From contig OZ252236.1 of assembly GCA_965249455.1 (NCBI GenBank), positions 3,596,001-3,660,000 of the forward strand: a stretch of 64,000 bases of DNA, written 5' to 3'. A model generated the notes under the pieces. The model did no database searches. It had not been told where the DNA came from and saw nothing but the letters and a program-made list of their open reading frames with translations. Made by a program: the position numbers and the translations under genes. How positions within the stretch are numbered: position 1 is the first letter of the stretch; the number at the start of each line of letters is the position of its first letter. Positions 18,527 to 27,056 of the stretch are shown piece by piece. Origin of the DNA: Jiulongibacter sp024742395. GTDB taxonomy: Bacteria > Bacteroidota > Bacteroidia > Cytophagales > Spirosomataceae.

Positions 18527-20950
18527 ATGCTCATATCATATAAGGCTCTAAAAACACTCATCAATTTCACAGAAAGTCCTGAAGAACTCTCCGTTCTCTT
18601 AACAAATACGGGCTTAGAAGTTGAAGGGCTTGAAGAAATTCTTCCAATTGAAGGCGGACTAAAAGGTTTAGTCTTAGGAGAAGTTAAGGAGTGTATCCCG
18701 CATCCAAATGCAGATAAATTACGCTGCACTAAAGTAGATGTTGGGACAGACACACTTCTGGATATTGTATGCGGGGCACCCAATGTAGCTCAAGGCCAGA
18801 AAGTAATAGTTGCCACTGTTGGAGCCACTTTATATCCTGAGGGAGGTGAACCATTCAAAATAAAGAAATCGAAAATCAGAGGAGAAGTTTCTGAAGGTAT
18901 GATTTGTGCCGAAGACGAAATTGGCCTTGGCACGTCTCATGATGGAATAATGGTACTAAACACCGACCTGCCCACTGGTACCGAAGCGGCTACTTATTTT
19001 AATTTAGAATCTGACTACAGAATCGAGATTGGCCTCACACCTAACAGAGCCGATGCGGCTTCTCATTTTGGTGTTGCCCGAGATATTAAGGCAATGAATC
19101 AAAATGAAATTTCTTTGCCTGATGTAGGAGCATTCCAATTGGGAGGTGCTGAACCAAGTATTCAATTAATTGTAGAAAACAAGGAAGCCTGTCCTCGTTT
19201 TTGCGGTTTAGAAATTAAAGGTGTTGAGGTAAAAGAGTCACCTGAATGGTTAAAACAATTCTTAACCACTATTGGAGTGAACAGTATCAATAATCTAGTG
19301 GATATCACGAATTACATTTGCCACTACCTTGGACAGCCCATGCACATTTTTGACGCCGATAGAATACGTGGATCACAAATCATAGTCAAAGCCCCGGAAA
19401 ATGGAACAAAAATAAAGACACTAGATGGCATTGAAAGAGAATTATCAGGTACTGACTTAGCCATTTGTGATCAGCAAGGACCTATTGCCATTGCCGGAGT
19501 TTTTGGTGGTGAAGAATCTGGAGTTTCGGCTGCTACAAAAAATATATTTCTTGAGGTAGCATATTTTAATCCGGATTGGATTCGTGCCACTGCGAATAAA
19601 CATTTTCTTAAAACAGATGCCAGTTTCAGATACGAAAGAGGCACTGACCCTAACATGCCTCCTTTTGCGATTAAAGTAGCGGCACTGCTAGTGAAAGAGT
19701 TGGCGGGCGGCGAACTATGTTCAGAACAATTTGATGTCTATCCTGAGAAAATCCCAAATCATTCTATCGAAGTAAAATTCAAGAATATTGACAGGTTGCT
19801 TGGCAAAGCCTTACCTAAAGGTCAGATCAAAGAAATATTGACCAATTTGGAGATAGAAGTTGTGAATGAAACACCTGACACTCTTCTTTTATCTGTACCC
19901 CCTTACAGAGTAGATGTAACCAGAGAGGCTGATATCGTAGAAGAAATTCTGCGAATTTACGGTTTTGATAATATTGAACTCTCAGAGAATCTGTCTTCTG
20001 ATTATCTCTCAGACTTCCCGGTAATTGAATCTGATACGCAAAGATTAAAAGTCTCAGAACTTTTAGCAGCCAATGGCTTTAATGAAGTTCAGAACCTCTC
20101 TATTGTGAAGCCTTCTCAAAATGCCGCTTTAGGAGATGCGTCAGAAACACAGGTAAGCCTGCTCAACCCCCTGACAGAAGACCTTTCTGTTATGCGTAAC
20201 AGTCTTCTTTTTTCGGGATTACAGACATTGAACTACAATATTAACAGAAGAAGTAAAGACCTAAGAATATTTGAATTTGGCCGTACCTATGGCAAAAAAG
20301 AAACTGAGAATGGTTTAAAATATTTCGATTCTCAGGTATTAGGAATTTGGTTAACCGGTAATGTACAGCAAGAAAGTTGGCAGGCTAAAAGCAAAAAAGT
20401 CACCTTTTTTGAATTAAAGAATAGCTTGATGCAAGTTCTAAAATCAATGCGTCAAATAAGCCTGGTTACTGAAGAAGCCAATGATGAACGTTTTGATTAC
20501 GGCATAGACTTCAAACTCAACAACAGAGTAATTGCCACTGCAGGAAAGGTTAAGGCATCACACTGTACTTTTTCAGGTGTAAAACAAGAAGTATTTTATG
20601 CAGAAGTAGATTGGGCGTATACTTTGAAGAAATATTCTTCAGAAGTCTCGTTCGTTGAAATACCGAAATTCCCTGTAGTAAGAAGAGACCTTTCTTTGGT
20701 GCTGGACAAAGCAGTCAATTTTAATCAGATAAAGGAATTGGCCTTCAAAACCGAAAGAAAATTATTAACGGGTATCAATGTCTTTGATATTTACGAAGGT
20801 GAAAATCTGGGCTCAGGCAAAAAGTCCTACTCTGTAAGCTTTAATTTAGAAGACAGCTCAAAAACGCTGAACGATAAACAAATTGACAAGACCATGAATA
20901 GGTTAATCGATAGCTTTGAAAGTGAATTAGGAGCTGAAATCAGAAGATAG
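18527..20950 (+). CDS. pheT: Phenylalanine--tRNA ligase beta subunit
   Basis: 807 residues, the usual length of bacterial PheT. With PheS it forms the alpha2-beta2 enzyme that charges tRNA-Phe. Order: N-terminal B1 and EMAP/OB-type tRNA-binding domain (~40-155, H-P-N-A-D-K-L-R-C-T-K-V-D-V-G), B3/B4 editing domain (~210-395), B5 domain (~405-475, P-P-Y-R-V-D-V), catalytic-like core (~480-690), and the C-terminal anticodon-binding FDX-ACB domain (~715-807, F-P-V-V-R-R-D-L-S-L-V). pheS is not in this window. It leads a run with a coiled-coil gene (7 bases later), zapA and rny. Confidence 0.97.
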   Translation: MLISYKALKTLINFTESPEELSVLLTNTGLEVEGLEEILPIEGGLKGLVLGEVKECIPHPNADKLRCTKVDVGTDTLLDIVCGAPNVAQGQKVIVATVGATLYPEGGEPFKIKKSKIRGEVSEGMICAEDEIGLGTSHDGIMVLNTDLPTGTEAATYFNLESDYRIEIGLTPNRADAASHFGVARDIKAMNQNEISLPDVGAFQLGGAEPSIQLIVENKEACPRFCGLEIKGVEVKESPEWLKQFLTTIGVNSINNLVDITNYICHYLGQPMHIFDADRIRGSQIIVKAPENGTKIKTLDGIERELSGTDLAICDQQGPIAIAGVFGGEESGVSAATKNIFLEVAYFNPDWIRATANKHFLKTDASFRYERGTDPNMPPFAIKVAALLVKELAGGELCSEQFDVYPEKIPNHSIEVKFKNIDRLLGKALPKGQIKEILTNLEIEVVNETPDTLLLSVPPYRVDVTREADIVEEILRIYGFDNIELSENLSSDYLSDFPVIESDTQRLKVSELLAANGFNEVQNLSIVKPSQNAALGDASETQVSLLNPLTEDLSVMRNSLLFSGLQTLNYNINRRSKDLRIFEFGRTYGKKETENGLKYFDSQVLGIWLTGNVQQESWQAKSKKVTFFELKNSLMQVLKSMRQISLVTEEANDERFDYGIDFKLNNRVIATAGKVKASHCTFSGVKQEVFYAEVDWAYTLKKYSSEVSFVEIPKFPVVRRDLSLVLDKAVNFNQIKELAFKTERKLLTGINVFDIYEGENLGSGKKSYSVSFNLEDSSKTLNDKQIDKTMNRLIDSFESELGAEIRR

Positions 20951-20957
20951 TACACGG

Positions 20958-21347
20958 ATGGGAGATAAGCATATTTCTTTCGAATATGAGAATGCCGCCA
21001 CCTTTGCCAAGTTGGAGGCAATGGCCGGGAAGGTTGATATGCGGATTGCCCAGGCAAAGACTTTTGAACAGGAAGTAAAGAGTTTAAAATTTCAATTACA
21101 GCAAATTACTGCTGAAAGAGACCAACTTAAACAAAGAGTTTCTGTTCAAAAAAAAGAGCATTTAAGAGATCGGGAAAAGGCTGAAATTCTGGATGCTCTT
21201 GAAAATCAAAATTTTACTATTAAGAATAAAATCGCTAAGATTGTATCGGATATTGATGGTAAGGAGATAAGTGAGGAAGAAGTTAGAGATTTGATCCAGA
21301 CTTTGATAGGCGAAATTGATGAATGTGTTCGCTTATTACAGAAATAA
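20958..21347 (+). CDS. Coiled-coil protein between pheT and zapA, possible ZapA partner
   Basis: 129 residues with no signal peptide or membrane segment. After a short N-terminal stretch, residues ~25-85 form a heptad-patterned coiled coil rich in K, E and Q. The C-terminal ~45 residues (I-S-E-E-E-V-R-D-L-I-Q-T-L-I-G-E-I-D-E-C) are helical. I do not recognise a named family. Position (7 bases after pheT, 19 before zapA) suggests cotranscription with the cell-division gene zapA, and a ZapB-like scaffolding role is a reasonable but untested inference. Confidence 0.8.
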   Translation: MGDKHISFEYENAATFAKLEAMAGKVDMRIAQAKTFEQEVKSLKFQLQQITAERDQLKQRVSVQKKEHLRDREKAEILDALENQNFTIKNKIAKIVSDIDGKEISEEEVRDLIQTLIGEIDECVRLLQK

Positions 21348-21366
21348 ATAAGACGTTTTTCTTAAA

Positions 21367-21654
21367 ATGGAGTTAGAAAAAGTCAAGGCTAACATTAAGA
21401 TTAACGGGGAAAATATCCCCTTTGTTTTAGATGCTGAAGACGAACCATTTTTCAGAGAAGCAGCCATAAAAATAAACGAAAGACTAGCCGAACTGCAAAA
21501 TAAGTATGGTGCAGTAGCCAGTACAGAAGTTTTAGTTTCTACTACGGCCATAGAAGCCATGGTAGATGCCTTAAAAGCACATCAGAATTATCAACGTCTC
21601 AGAACAGAGATTGATGATAGACTAGCTAAGATAGATGGCCGTCTTGGAGAATGA
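21367..21654 (+). CDS. zapA: Cell division protein ZapA
   Basis: 95 residues. Typical ZapA layout: N-terminal beta-hairpin domain with the start I-K-I-N-G-E-N-I-P-F, followed by E-P-F-F-R-E-A-A-I-K-I-N-E-R-L and a long C-terminal helix that dimerises as a coiled coil. ZapA binds FtsZ, crosslinks protofilaments and stabilises the Z-ring in the cytoplasm. It is preceded by a coiled-coil gene and followed after 67 bases by rny. Confidence 0.88.
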   Translation: MELEKVKANIKINGENIPFVLDAEDEPFFREAAIKINERLAELQNKYGAVASTEVLVSTTAIEAMVDALKAHQNYQRLRTEIDDRLAKIDGRLGE

Positions 21655-21674
21655 CCTAATTCCTCTCAAATAAC

Positions 21675-21717
21675 TTCTTACATCGGTACACCAGTACAAC
21701 ACCTTTAAATGTAAGAA
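21675..21717 (+). promoter_or_regulatory. Inverted repeat in the rny leader
   Basis: A perfect 9-bp stem, TTCTTACAT (21675-21683) and ATGTAAGAA (21709-21717), with a 25-base loop that itself contains GTAC-acca-GTAC. The 3' arm ends four bases before the rny ATG, covering the place where a ribosome must bind. This suggests translational control; no T-run follows, so it is not a terminator. Confidence 0.5.
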
Positions 21718-21721
21718 TCAA

Positions 21722-23287
21722 ATGTCAGAATATGTATTATTAGCCGTAGGACTCATTGTGGGTCTGGGAGCTGGTTACTTTTTGGGGCAATCGTTGCTCA
21801 AAAAGAAAGTGCAAAACCACGAAGAAGAAGCACAAAAAGAGGCAGACAGAATTATAAAAAATGCTACTGAAACTGCTGAAAGCATTAAGCGTGACAGAAA
21901 GCTGGAAGCCAAAGAGCATTTCCTTAAATTAAAATCTGAGTTTGAAGACGACACGTCTAAAAAGAAGAACATCATTCTTCAGAACGAGCAAAAAGTAAAG
22001 CAAATGCAGCAGCAAACGGCTCAATTGCTTGAGAAAAATAAGAGAGAAGAGAATGAGATAAGTTCTTTAAAGGAAAAACTAAGCACACAGCTTGAGGCCT
22101 CTAACAAAAGGAGAGAAGAAGCAGAAAAGATGCTTCAGGAACAAGTTTCACAATTAGAGAAAATCTCAGGCTTATCTGCTGAGCAAGCGAAAGAACAACT
22201 CATGGATGCTTTAAAAGCTGAAGCTGAATCAAACGCCTCCTCCTTTATTAAACAAAGCATTGAAGAGGCCAAAATGAGTGCCACTAAGGAGGCCAAGAAA
22301 ATTGTGATCCAAACTATTCAAAGAACAGCTGCCGAGCAAGCCATTGAAAACTGCGTGTCTGTTTTCAATATTGAAAGTGATGAGATTAAAGGAAAGATCA
22401 TTGGTAGAGAAGGAAGAAACATCAGAGCCTTAGAAGCCGCTACCGGTGCAGAGATTATTGTGGATGATACTCCAGAAGCTATTGTGATCTCAAGTTTCGA
22501 TCCTGTAAGGAGAGAAGTGACCAGATTGTCTCTTCACAGATTGGTTCAAGATGGTAGAATCCACCCGGCTCGTATTGAAGAAGTGGTGAATAAAACCAGA
22601 AAAGAAATCGACAACGAGATTATCGAAATAGGTGAAAGAACGGTTCTTGATTTAGGAATTCATGGTCTGCATCCTGAATTAATTAAGATGGTAGGAAGAA
22701 TGAGATTCAGATCTTCTTACGGTCAAAACTTGCTGCAGCACTCAAGAGAAGTAGCAAAACTGTGTGCTACAATGGCGGCAGAAATGGGCTTCAACGTTAA
22801 GCTCGCCAAGCGTGCAGGCTTGTTGCATGATATCGGGAAGGTCTATCAGGAAGAGTCAGACCTACCTCACGCTATTCTGGGTATGGAGCTTGCCAAGAAA
22901 TACAAAGAGCATCCTGAAGTGTGTAACGCTATAGGTGCACACCATGATGAGATAGAAATGACGGCTATGATCTCTCCTGTTATACAGGTTTGTGATGCCA
23001 TCAGTGGCTCCAGACCAGGTGCACGAAGAGAAATGATGAACTCTTACGTTCAGAGACTCCAGGATCTGGAAGATTTAGCCCTTAATTTTGATGGGGTTGA
23101 GAAATGCTATGCAATACAAGCCGGCAGAGAACTCAGGGTAATAGTAGATGCAGAGAATGTAAATGATGAGAAGGCAAGTATGCTGTCATTTAATATCTCT
23201 CAAAAAATTGAAAAAGAGATGCAATACCCGGGACAGATTAAAGTAACAGTGATTCGTGAAATGAGGGCAGTGGCCTTTGCCAAATAA
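21722..23287 (+). CDS. rny: Ribonuclease Y
   Basis: 521 residues, standard length. RNase Y is a membrane-anchored endoribonuclease that starts mRNA decay. Order: N-terminal membrane helix (~3-21), long Lys/Glu/Gln-rich coiled coil (~25-165), KH RNA-binding domain (~205-275, G-K-I-I-G-R-E-G-R-N-I-R-A-L-E), and HD phosphohydrolase domain (~335-430) with the metal motif L-L-H-D-I-G-K and a second H-H-D-E. A 9-bp inverted repeat in the leader may regulate translation, and a clear terminator follows. Expression may also be linked to zapA, 67 bases upstream. Confidence 0.97.
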   Translation: MSEYVLLAVGLIVGLGAGYFLGQSLLKKKVQNHEEEAQKEADRIIKNATETAESIKRDRKLEAKEHFLKLKSEFEDDTSKKKNIILQNEQKVKQMQQQTAQLLEKNKREENEISSLKEKLSTQLEASNKRREEAEKMLQEQVSQLEKISGLSAEQAKEQLMDALKAEAESNASSFIKQSIEEAKMSATKEAKKIVIQTIQRTAAEQAIENCVSVFNIESDEIKGKIIGREGRNIRALEAATGAEIIVDDTPEAIVISSFDPVRREVTRLSLHRLVQDGRIHPARIEEVVNKTRKEIDNEIIEIGERTVLDLGIHGLHPELIKMVGRMRFRSSYGQNLLQHSREVAKLCATMAAEMGFNVKLAKRAGLLHDIGKVYQEESDLPHAILGMELAKKYKEHPEVCNAIGAHHDEIEMTAMISPVIQVCDAISGSRPGARREMMNSYVQRLQDLEDLALNFDGVEKCYAIQAGRELRVIVDAENVNDEKASMLSFNISQKIEKEMQYPGQIKVTVIREMRAVAFAK

Positions 23288-23320
23288 AGTTTAGAGCTTG
23301 GAATTGTTAACAGAATCTTA

Positions 23321-23350
23321 AAGCCACTATTTTTAGTGGCTTTTCTTTTA
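23321..23350 (+). terminator. Rho-independent terminator after rny
   Basis: Perfect 9-bp stem AAGCCACTA/TAGTGGCTT (23321-23329 with 23334-23342), TTTT loop, then TTCTTTTA. Confidence 0.9.
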
Positions 23351-23423
23351 CACGGAACAACCTTTTTTATTAATCATACATCTAAAAGTCATAATCAGAT
23401 TTAACACTTAATTTTTTTACGCT

Positions 23424-23972
23424 ATGAAAAAGCTACTTTTTATATTCTCAGTTTTAGTCATTGGTTTTACCTCTTGCAGAGGCCCAGCAGGTTTTGATGG
23501 CCCGCAAGGTCCACAAGGCCCACAAGGCCCTCCGGGACAGGATGGGGGGCTGGTTTATGCGTCTGCCTTTGAAATGGTTGTTGATTTTACACCGGCCAAT
23601 GATTTTCAAATTGTAGAACCTTACGGTTTTGAAGTTTTTCCGGCAGATGTGCCCTTAGTATACATCAGATGGGATGTAGCAGATGATGGTACCGAAATCT
23701 GGAGACCACTTCCACAATCAGCCTACTTAAATCAAGGAATACTTACCTATAATTTTGATTTTACAGATCAGGATGTTTCGGTTTTTCTTGACGGTACCAT
23801 TACAAACTTTGCCTCTTTAGATCCAGTTTATCTGAATGAGCAAATATTCAGAGTTGTGGTTGTTCCCGCTGAATTCTTAAGTTCTGGAAGAATGGCTTCG
23901 AAATCGTATAATGACATTATAGAAACATTCAATATTAAAGAGTCTGACTTTGGAAGAAGAGACCTTAGATAA
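23424..23972 (+). CDS. Collagen-like lipoprotein
   Basis: 182 residues. A lipoprotein signal ends in G-F-T-S-C (Cys18), so lipid attachment to the outer membrane is likely. Directly after the Cys come about seven Gly-X-Y triplets (residues 20-41, including G-P-Q-G-P-Q-G-P-Q-G-P-P-G) of collagen type. The remaining ~140 residues are beta-rich with no motif I know. Short collagen-like stalks next to a lipid anchor are recurrent in Bacteroidota cell-surface proteins, but their function is undetermined. The gene is flanked by terminators on both sides and so is probably a single-gene unit. Confidence 0.85.
   Translation: MKKLLFIFSVLVIGFTSCRGPAGFDGPQGPQGPQGPPGQDGGLVYASAFEMVVDFTPANDFQIVEPYGFEVFPADVPLVYIRWDVADDGTEIWRPLPQSAYLNQGILTYNFDFTDQDVSVFLDGTITNFASLDPVYLNEQIFRVVVVPAEFLSSGRMASKSYNDIIETFNIKESDFGRRDLR
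23481..23546 (+). repeat. Collagen-triplet coding repeat
   Basis: Tandem degenerate 9-base units encoding G-P-Q (three near-identical copies at 23499-23525) within a longer G-X-Y run. Such tracts can change length by slippage in 9-base steps without breaking the frame. Confidence 0.8.
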
Positions 23973-23995
23973 TAGATCTTAATTTTGTTTGCAAG

Positions 23996-24030
23996 CGGCT
24001 ATCCCTGAAAAGGATAGCCGTTTCTTTTGT
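23996..24030 (+). terminator. Rho-independent terminator after the collagen-like lipoprotein gene
   Basis: Perfect 9-bp GC-rich stem CGGCTATCC/GGATAGCCG (23996-24004 with 24012-24020), 7-base loop, then TTTCTTTTGT. Confidence 0.9.
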
Positions 24031-24054
24031 ATCTTGTCAAGCCAAAACCCTGCT

Positions 24055-25656
24055 ATGAAAAAGACTTTATTTCTGTTTTTATTTACCCATCTGGCCTTTG
24101 CCCAATCTTCTTCTTTACCTATTATCTTAATCAATTCAAACGGCACAGGAATAGTAGACGAGCCTAAGATTAAAGCCACCATGGAAATAATTGATAATGG
24201 TGAAGGAGCCACAAATAAAATAGGAGATAAACCCGCCTTCTCTGGCTATATAGGAATTGAATACAGAGGTTCTTCTTCACAGAGTTTTCCAAAAAAACCA
24301 TACGGATTAGAAACCTGGACTGCAGAGGGCATAGAAGTTGACACCTCACTTTTTGGCTGGCCAAGTGAAAGTGACTGGATACTCTTCGCCTCTTATAATG
24401 AGAAGAGTTTAATTCACAATGTCTTGTCCATGAGAATTGGAAGAGAAATGGGACTATACGCCAGTAGAACCAAATATGTAGAACTCTACCTTAATAATAA
24501 TTATGAGGGGGTCTATGTTTTTATGGAAAAAATAAAACGAAACAAAGGAAGAGTTGATATCGCCAAACTAAACCCTGATGAAGAAAGCGGTGATGACCTT
24601 ACCGGTGGCTATATTTTCAAGATTGACAAAAACACAGGTTCTAACAATGGAAGCTGGAAATCGAATTATTCAAACCTTTTGGTTGGCTTTAAACCCTCTG
24701 AGTTTTTCTATGAGTACCCAAAGGACATTACTTCCATTCAGCGTGATTATATCAGAAACTTTGTTGGAGAATTTGAAAAAGCACTCAAATCAGACAATTT
24801 CACTGACCCTGTTTTAGGCTACCGGCCGTACATTGATGTCACTACTTTTGTGAAAGTGACTATACTTAATGAAGTCTCTAAAAATGTAGATGGTTACCGT
24901 ATAAGCACTTTCTTTTATAAAGATAAGGATAGTAAAGATGGCCGATTAAAAATGGGACCTCCCTGGGATTATGACATTAGCTATGGAAACGCTGATTACT
25001 GCGAAGGTTGGCTACCCAGTGGCTTTTCTTATAATTTCAATAAGGTTTGCCCGCAAGACAATTGGTTTGTTCCCTTCTGGTGGGAGCGTTTTTTGAGTGA
25101 CCCGGCATTTATTGCTGACCTTCGAACGGAGTATGACTATTTGCGAGAAAACGGTATTCTCAAGGAAGAAAAACTCATGAATTTAATAGATGAACTTGCT
25201 GCCGAAATTAGAATACCACAACAACGAAATTTTCAGAGATGGCCAATACTGGGCACTTATGTTTGGCCTTCTCCCAGACCTGTACAACAAACCTGGCAAG
25301 GAGAAGTAGACGAGCTCAAATCCTGGTTAAAAGCAAGACTAAAATGGCTTGACGATAACCTTCCTTCAGAATTTATAGTATTGGCTAATCAGCCAGAGGT
25401 AGCCTTCAAGCTAACGGCTTATCCAAATCCATTTATTAATTCTGTGAGTTTAGACCTCATCGCACCAGAAAGTGGACTGGCCAATGTCCAATTGACAGAT
25501 ATTCTGGGACGGATAATTGAGAACAAAAATTATGAGGTCATTCCTGGAAACAATGTCATCAATCTACAGCTTCCAGAGGCTTCATTGGAAAATTTACAAC
25601 TCTTAAAAGTTACTTTAGGTGATCAGGTGATAACTCAAAGGCTGCTCAGAAAATAA
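24055..25656 (+). CDS. CotH kinase family protein with type IX secretion C-terminal tail
   Basis: 533 residues from the ATG at 24055. An open frame extends upstream to 23989, but that part lies across the preceding terminator, and the ATG is followed by a clean signal peptide (1 to ~17, ending F-A-Q). Residues ~60-380 are a CotH-type domain: E-Y-R-G-S-S-S-Q-S-F-P-K-K, then L-Y-L-N-N-N-Y-E-G-V-Y-V-F-M-E-K-I-K-R-N-K-G-R, and the catalytic-type D-Y-D-I-S-Y-G-N-A. CotH proteins are atypical secreted protein kinases; activity here is inferred only. The last ~75 residues (Y-P-N-P-F...) form a Por secretion tail with the usual C-terminal basic ending, so the protein should be exported by the type IX system. 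Confidence 0.88.
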   Translation: MKKTLFLFLFTHLAFAQSSSLPIILINSNGTGIVDEPKIKATMEIIDNGEGATNKIGDKPAFSGYIGIEYRGSSSQSFPKKPYGLETWTAEGIEVDTSLFGWPSESDWILFASYNEKSLIHNVLSMRIGREMGLYASRTKYVELYLNNNYEGVYVFMEKIKRNKGRVDIAKLNPDEESGDDLTGGYIFKIDKNTGSNNGSWKSNYSNLLVGFKPSEFFYEYPKDITSIQRDYIRNFVGEFEKALKSDNFTDPVLGYRPYIDVTTFVKVTILNEVSKNVDGYRISTFFYKDKDSKDGRLKMGPPWDYDISYGNADYCEGWLPSGFSYNFNKVCPQDNWFVPFWWERFLSDPAFIADLRTEYDYLRENGILKEEKLMNLIDELAAEIRIPQQRNFQRWPILGTYVWPSPRPVQQTWQGEVDELKSWLKARLKWLDDNLPSEFIVLANQPEVAFKLTAYPNPFINSVSLDLIAPESGLANVQLTDILGRIIENKNYEVIPGNNVINLQLPEASLENLQLLKVTLGDQVITQRLLRK

Positions 25657-25660
25657 ATTC

Positions 25661-26119
25661 CTATTCCTCCTTAATCATGATACAATGAGGGATTCCGTCT
25701 TCAATGTAGTCCTCTCCTATCTCTTTAAACCCAAACTTAGAATAAAATCTGGAAAGGTATTTCTGAGCTCCTATTTTTATAGGTAACACTCCATATGTGG
25801 CATAGCAAGTCTTGATTGACTGCTCTAATAATTCTATCCCTAAACCTCCTTTTCTGGTTGAAGCCTTTGTAACTACTCTGCCAATGGCCAGGTAGCCGCT
25901 ATAATAAAGATCCTTATCAAAAATTCGGCTGTAAGCCAGAAGCTTACCTTCAGAAGATTTACCTAAAATATGAATCGCAACATCATCTTTAAAGTCCATA
26001 TCCTGGAAAATGCAATTCTGCTCTACTACAAAAACTTCAGTTCTTAAGGCTAGAATCTCGTACAATTCTTTGGTTGAAAGTTCTTCAAATGCTTTCGATT
26101 GCCAGATAACTTCACTCAT
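25661..26119 (-). CDS. elaA: ElaA-like GNAT acetyltransferase
   Basis: 152 residues from the ATG at 26119, giving the M-S-E-V-I-W-Q-S-K-x-F-E-E-L-S start usual for the family. Upstream in-frame ATGs at 26140/26137 lie inside the preceding gene and are less likely. Signatures are L-R-x-E-V-F-V-V-E-Q-N-C, I-G-R-V-V-T, and the acetyl-CoA loop R-K-G-G-L-G-I-E-L-L, then a C-terminal F-G-F-K-E-I-G-E-D-Y-I-E-D-G-I-P-H. ElaA transfers acetyl groups from acetyl-CoA; the substrate is unknown. It is the last gene of the hisS run, starting four bases after the yihY stop, and ends four bases from the convergent cotH gene. Confidence 0.82.
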   Translation of the reverse strand: MSEVIWQSKAFEELSTKELYEILALRTEVFVVEQNCIFQDMDFKDDVAIHILGKSSEGKLLAYSRIFDKDLYYSGYLAIGRVVTKASTRKGGLGIELLEQSIKTCYATYGVLPIKIGAQKYLSRFYSKFGFKEIGEDYIEDGIPHCIMIKEE

Positions 26120-26123
26120 ATTA

Positions 26124-27056
26124 CTATAATTCGTCATCATCTACTTCATGAGCTTTTGCCAAGGCCACTCTTAAACTGGAGTTTACCTCAAAACCCAATA
26201 TAATTATCAGGGCAATCAGATAAATCCAAACCATTAGACCAATGAGCGTACCGATTGATCCGTATAACTTGTTATATGAATTAAAATTGACCAGATAGTA
26301 AGAAAAACCATTTGTAGCCAGAATGCATAAAATGCTGGAGAAAAAGGCTCCTATATTGAAGAAGCTTAACTTTTTGTTAATGGCCGGGGCAAAATAATAC
26401 AAGCAACTAATGCCTACAAAAAAGATGAAAAAGATAGCCAAATAACGCAAAGTTTCAATCATGAAATAATTAAAGTCGGCATTTAACCAGCCCATCTCAA
26501 AGAAATACGAAATCACTAATCTGCCCACAATTAAGACCAAGATGGCCGAAATCATCACCATAACTAAGGCAAAGGTTAGCAATAGAGCTATGCCTCTGGC
26601 TTTAAAGAAATTTCGCTTTTTTTTGTCGTCATCCAAAGCAATATTAAAGGCTCTCATTAAGGCCATCATGCCGTTTGTAGCCGCATAAAGTGCAAACAAA
26701 AAACCAAAGGAAAGTACATCCACTCGTCTTCTGCTGACAATATCCTGTATCGTATTTGCCGCCGAGGCATAAATTCCTCTAGGAAGTATATCTGCCAAAA
26801 AGGTCATTATTCTGGCATCTAGATTTTCAATAGGGATATAAGGAATGAGCGTGAAGAGAAAAATCACCGATGGGAAAATAGCCAGGAGTAATGAAAACGA
26901 AACAGCGGCTGCCCGCTGATCTATATCAAAAGTTATAATCTTACTCCAAAGAATTGTTAAGACGTGATACAGAGAAACTGTGGTATCCCAGAGGTAGATG
27001 CTTTTGAGAAACCTCACCAATTGTTTTACCCAGTTTATTTCTCTTAGTTTTATCAT
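26124..27056 (-). CDS. YihY/virulence factor BrkB family membrane protein
   Basis: 310 residues with about six membrane helices. The N-terminal amphipathic segment is followed by the conserved R-A-A-A-V-S-F-S-L-L-L-A-I-F-P, later Y-F-A-P-A-I-N, and G-S-I-G-T-L-I-G-L-M-V-W-I-Y-L. The function of the family is unsettled (transport or envelope stability); older claims that it is RNase BN are wrong. It overlaps the upstream ybgC-like gene by 4 bases (ATGA), consistent with translational coupling in the hisS operon. Confidence 0.88.
   Translation of the reverse strand: MIKLREINWVKQLVRFLKSIYLWDTTVSLYHVLTILWSKIITFDIDQRAAAVSFSLLLAIFPSVIFLFTLIPYIPIENLDARIMTFLADILPRGIYASAANTIQDIVSRRRVDVLSFGFLFALYAATNGMMALMRAFNIALDDDKKKRNFFKARGIALLLTFALVMVMISAILVLIVGRLVISYFFEMGWLNADFNYFMIETLRYLAIFFIFFVGISCLYYFAPAINKKLSFFNIGAFFSSILCILATNGFSYYLVNFNSYNKLYGSIGTLIGLMVWIYLIALIIILGFEVNSSLRVALAKAHEVDDDEL

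Noticed and set aside
23481..23546. Short tandem repeats considered as CRISPR or satellite
   Set aside because: They are in frame and encode Gly-X-Y triplets; no spacers and no cas genes.
23980..23987. TAATTTTG, a match to the -7 promoter element
   Set aside because: A strong terminator lies just downstream, so transcripts from it would stop before cotH. Likely chance.
23989..24054. In-frame extension upstream of the CotH gene
   Set aside because: It runs through a clear terminator hairpin, and the ATG at 24055 begins a normal signal peptide.
26120..26140. Upstream ATGs for the ElaA-like gene
   Set aside because: They lie inside the yihY-like gene; the family consensus starts at the ATG at 26119.
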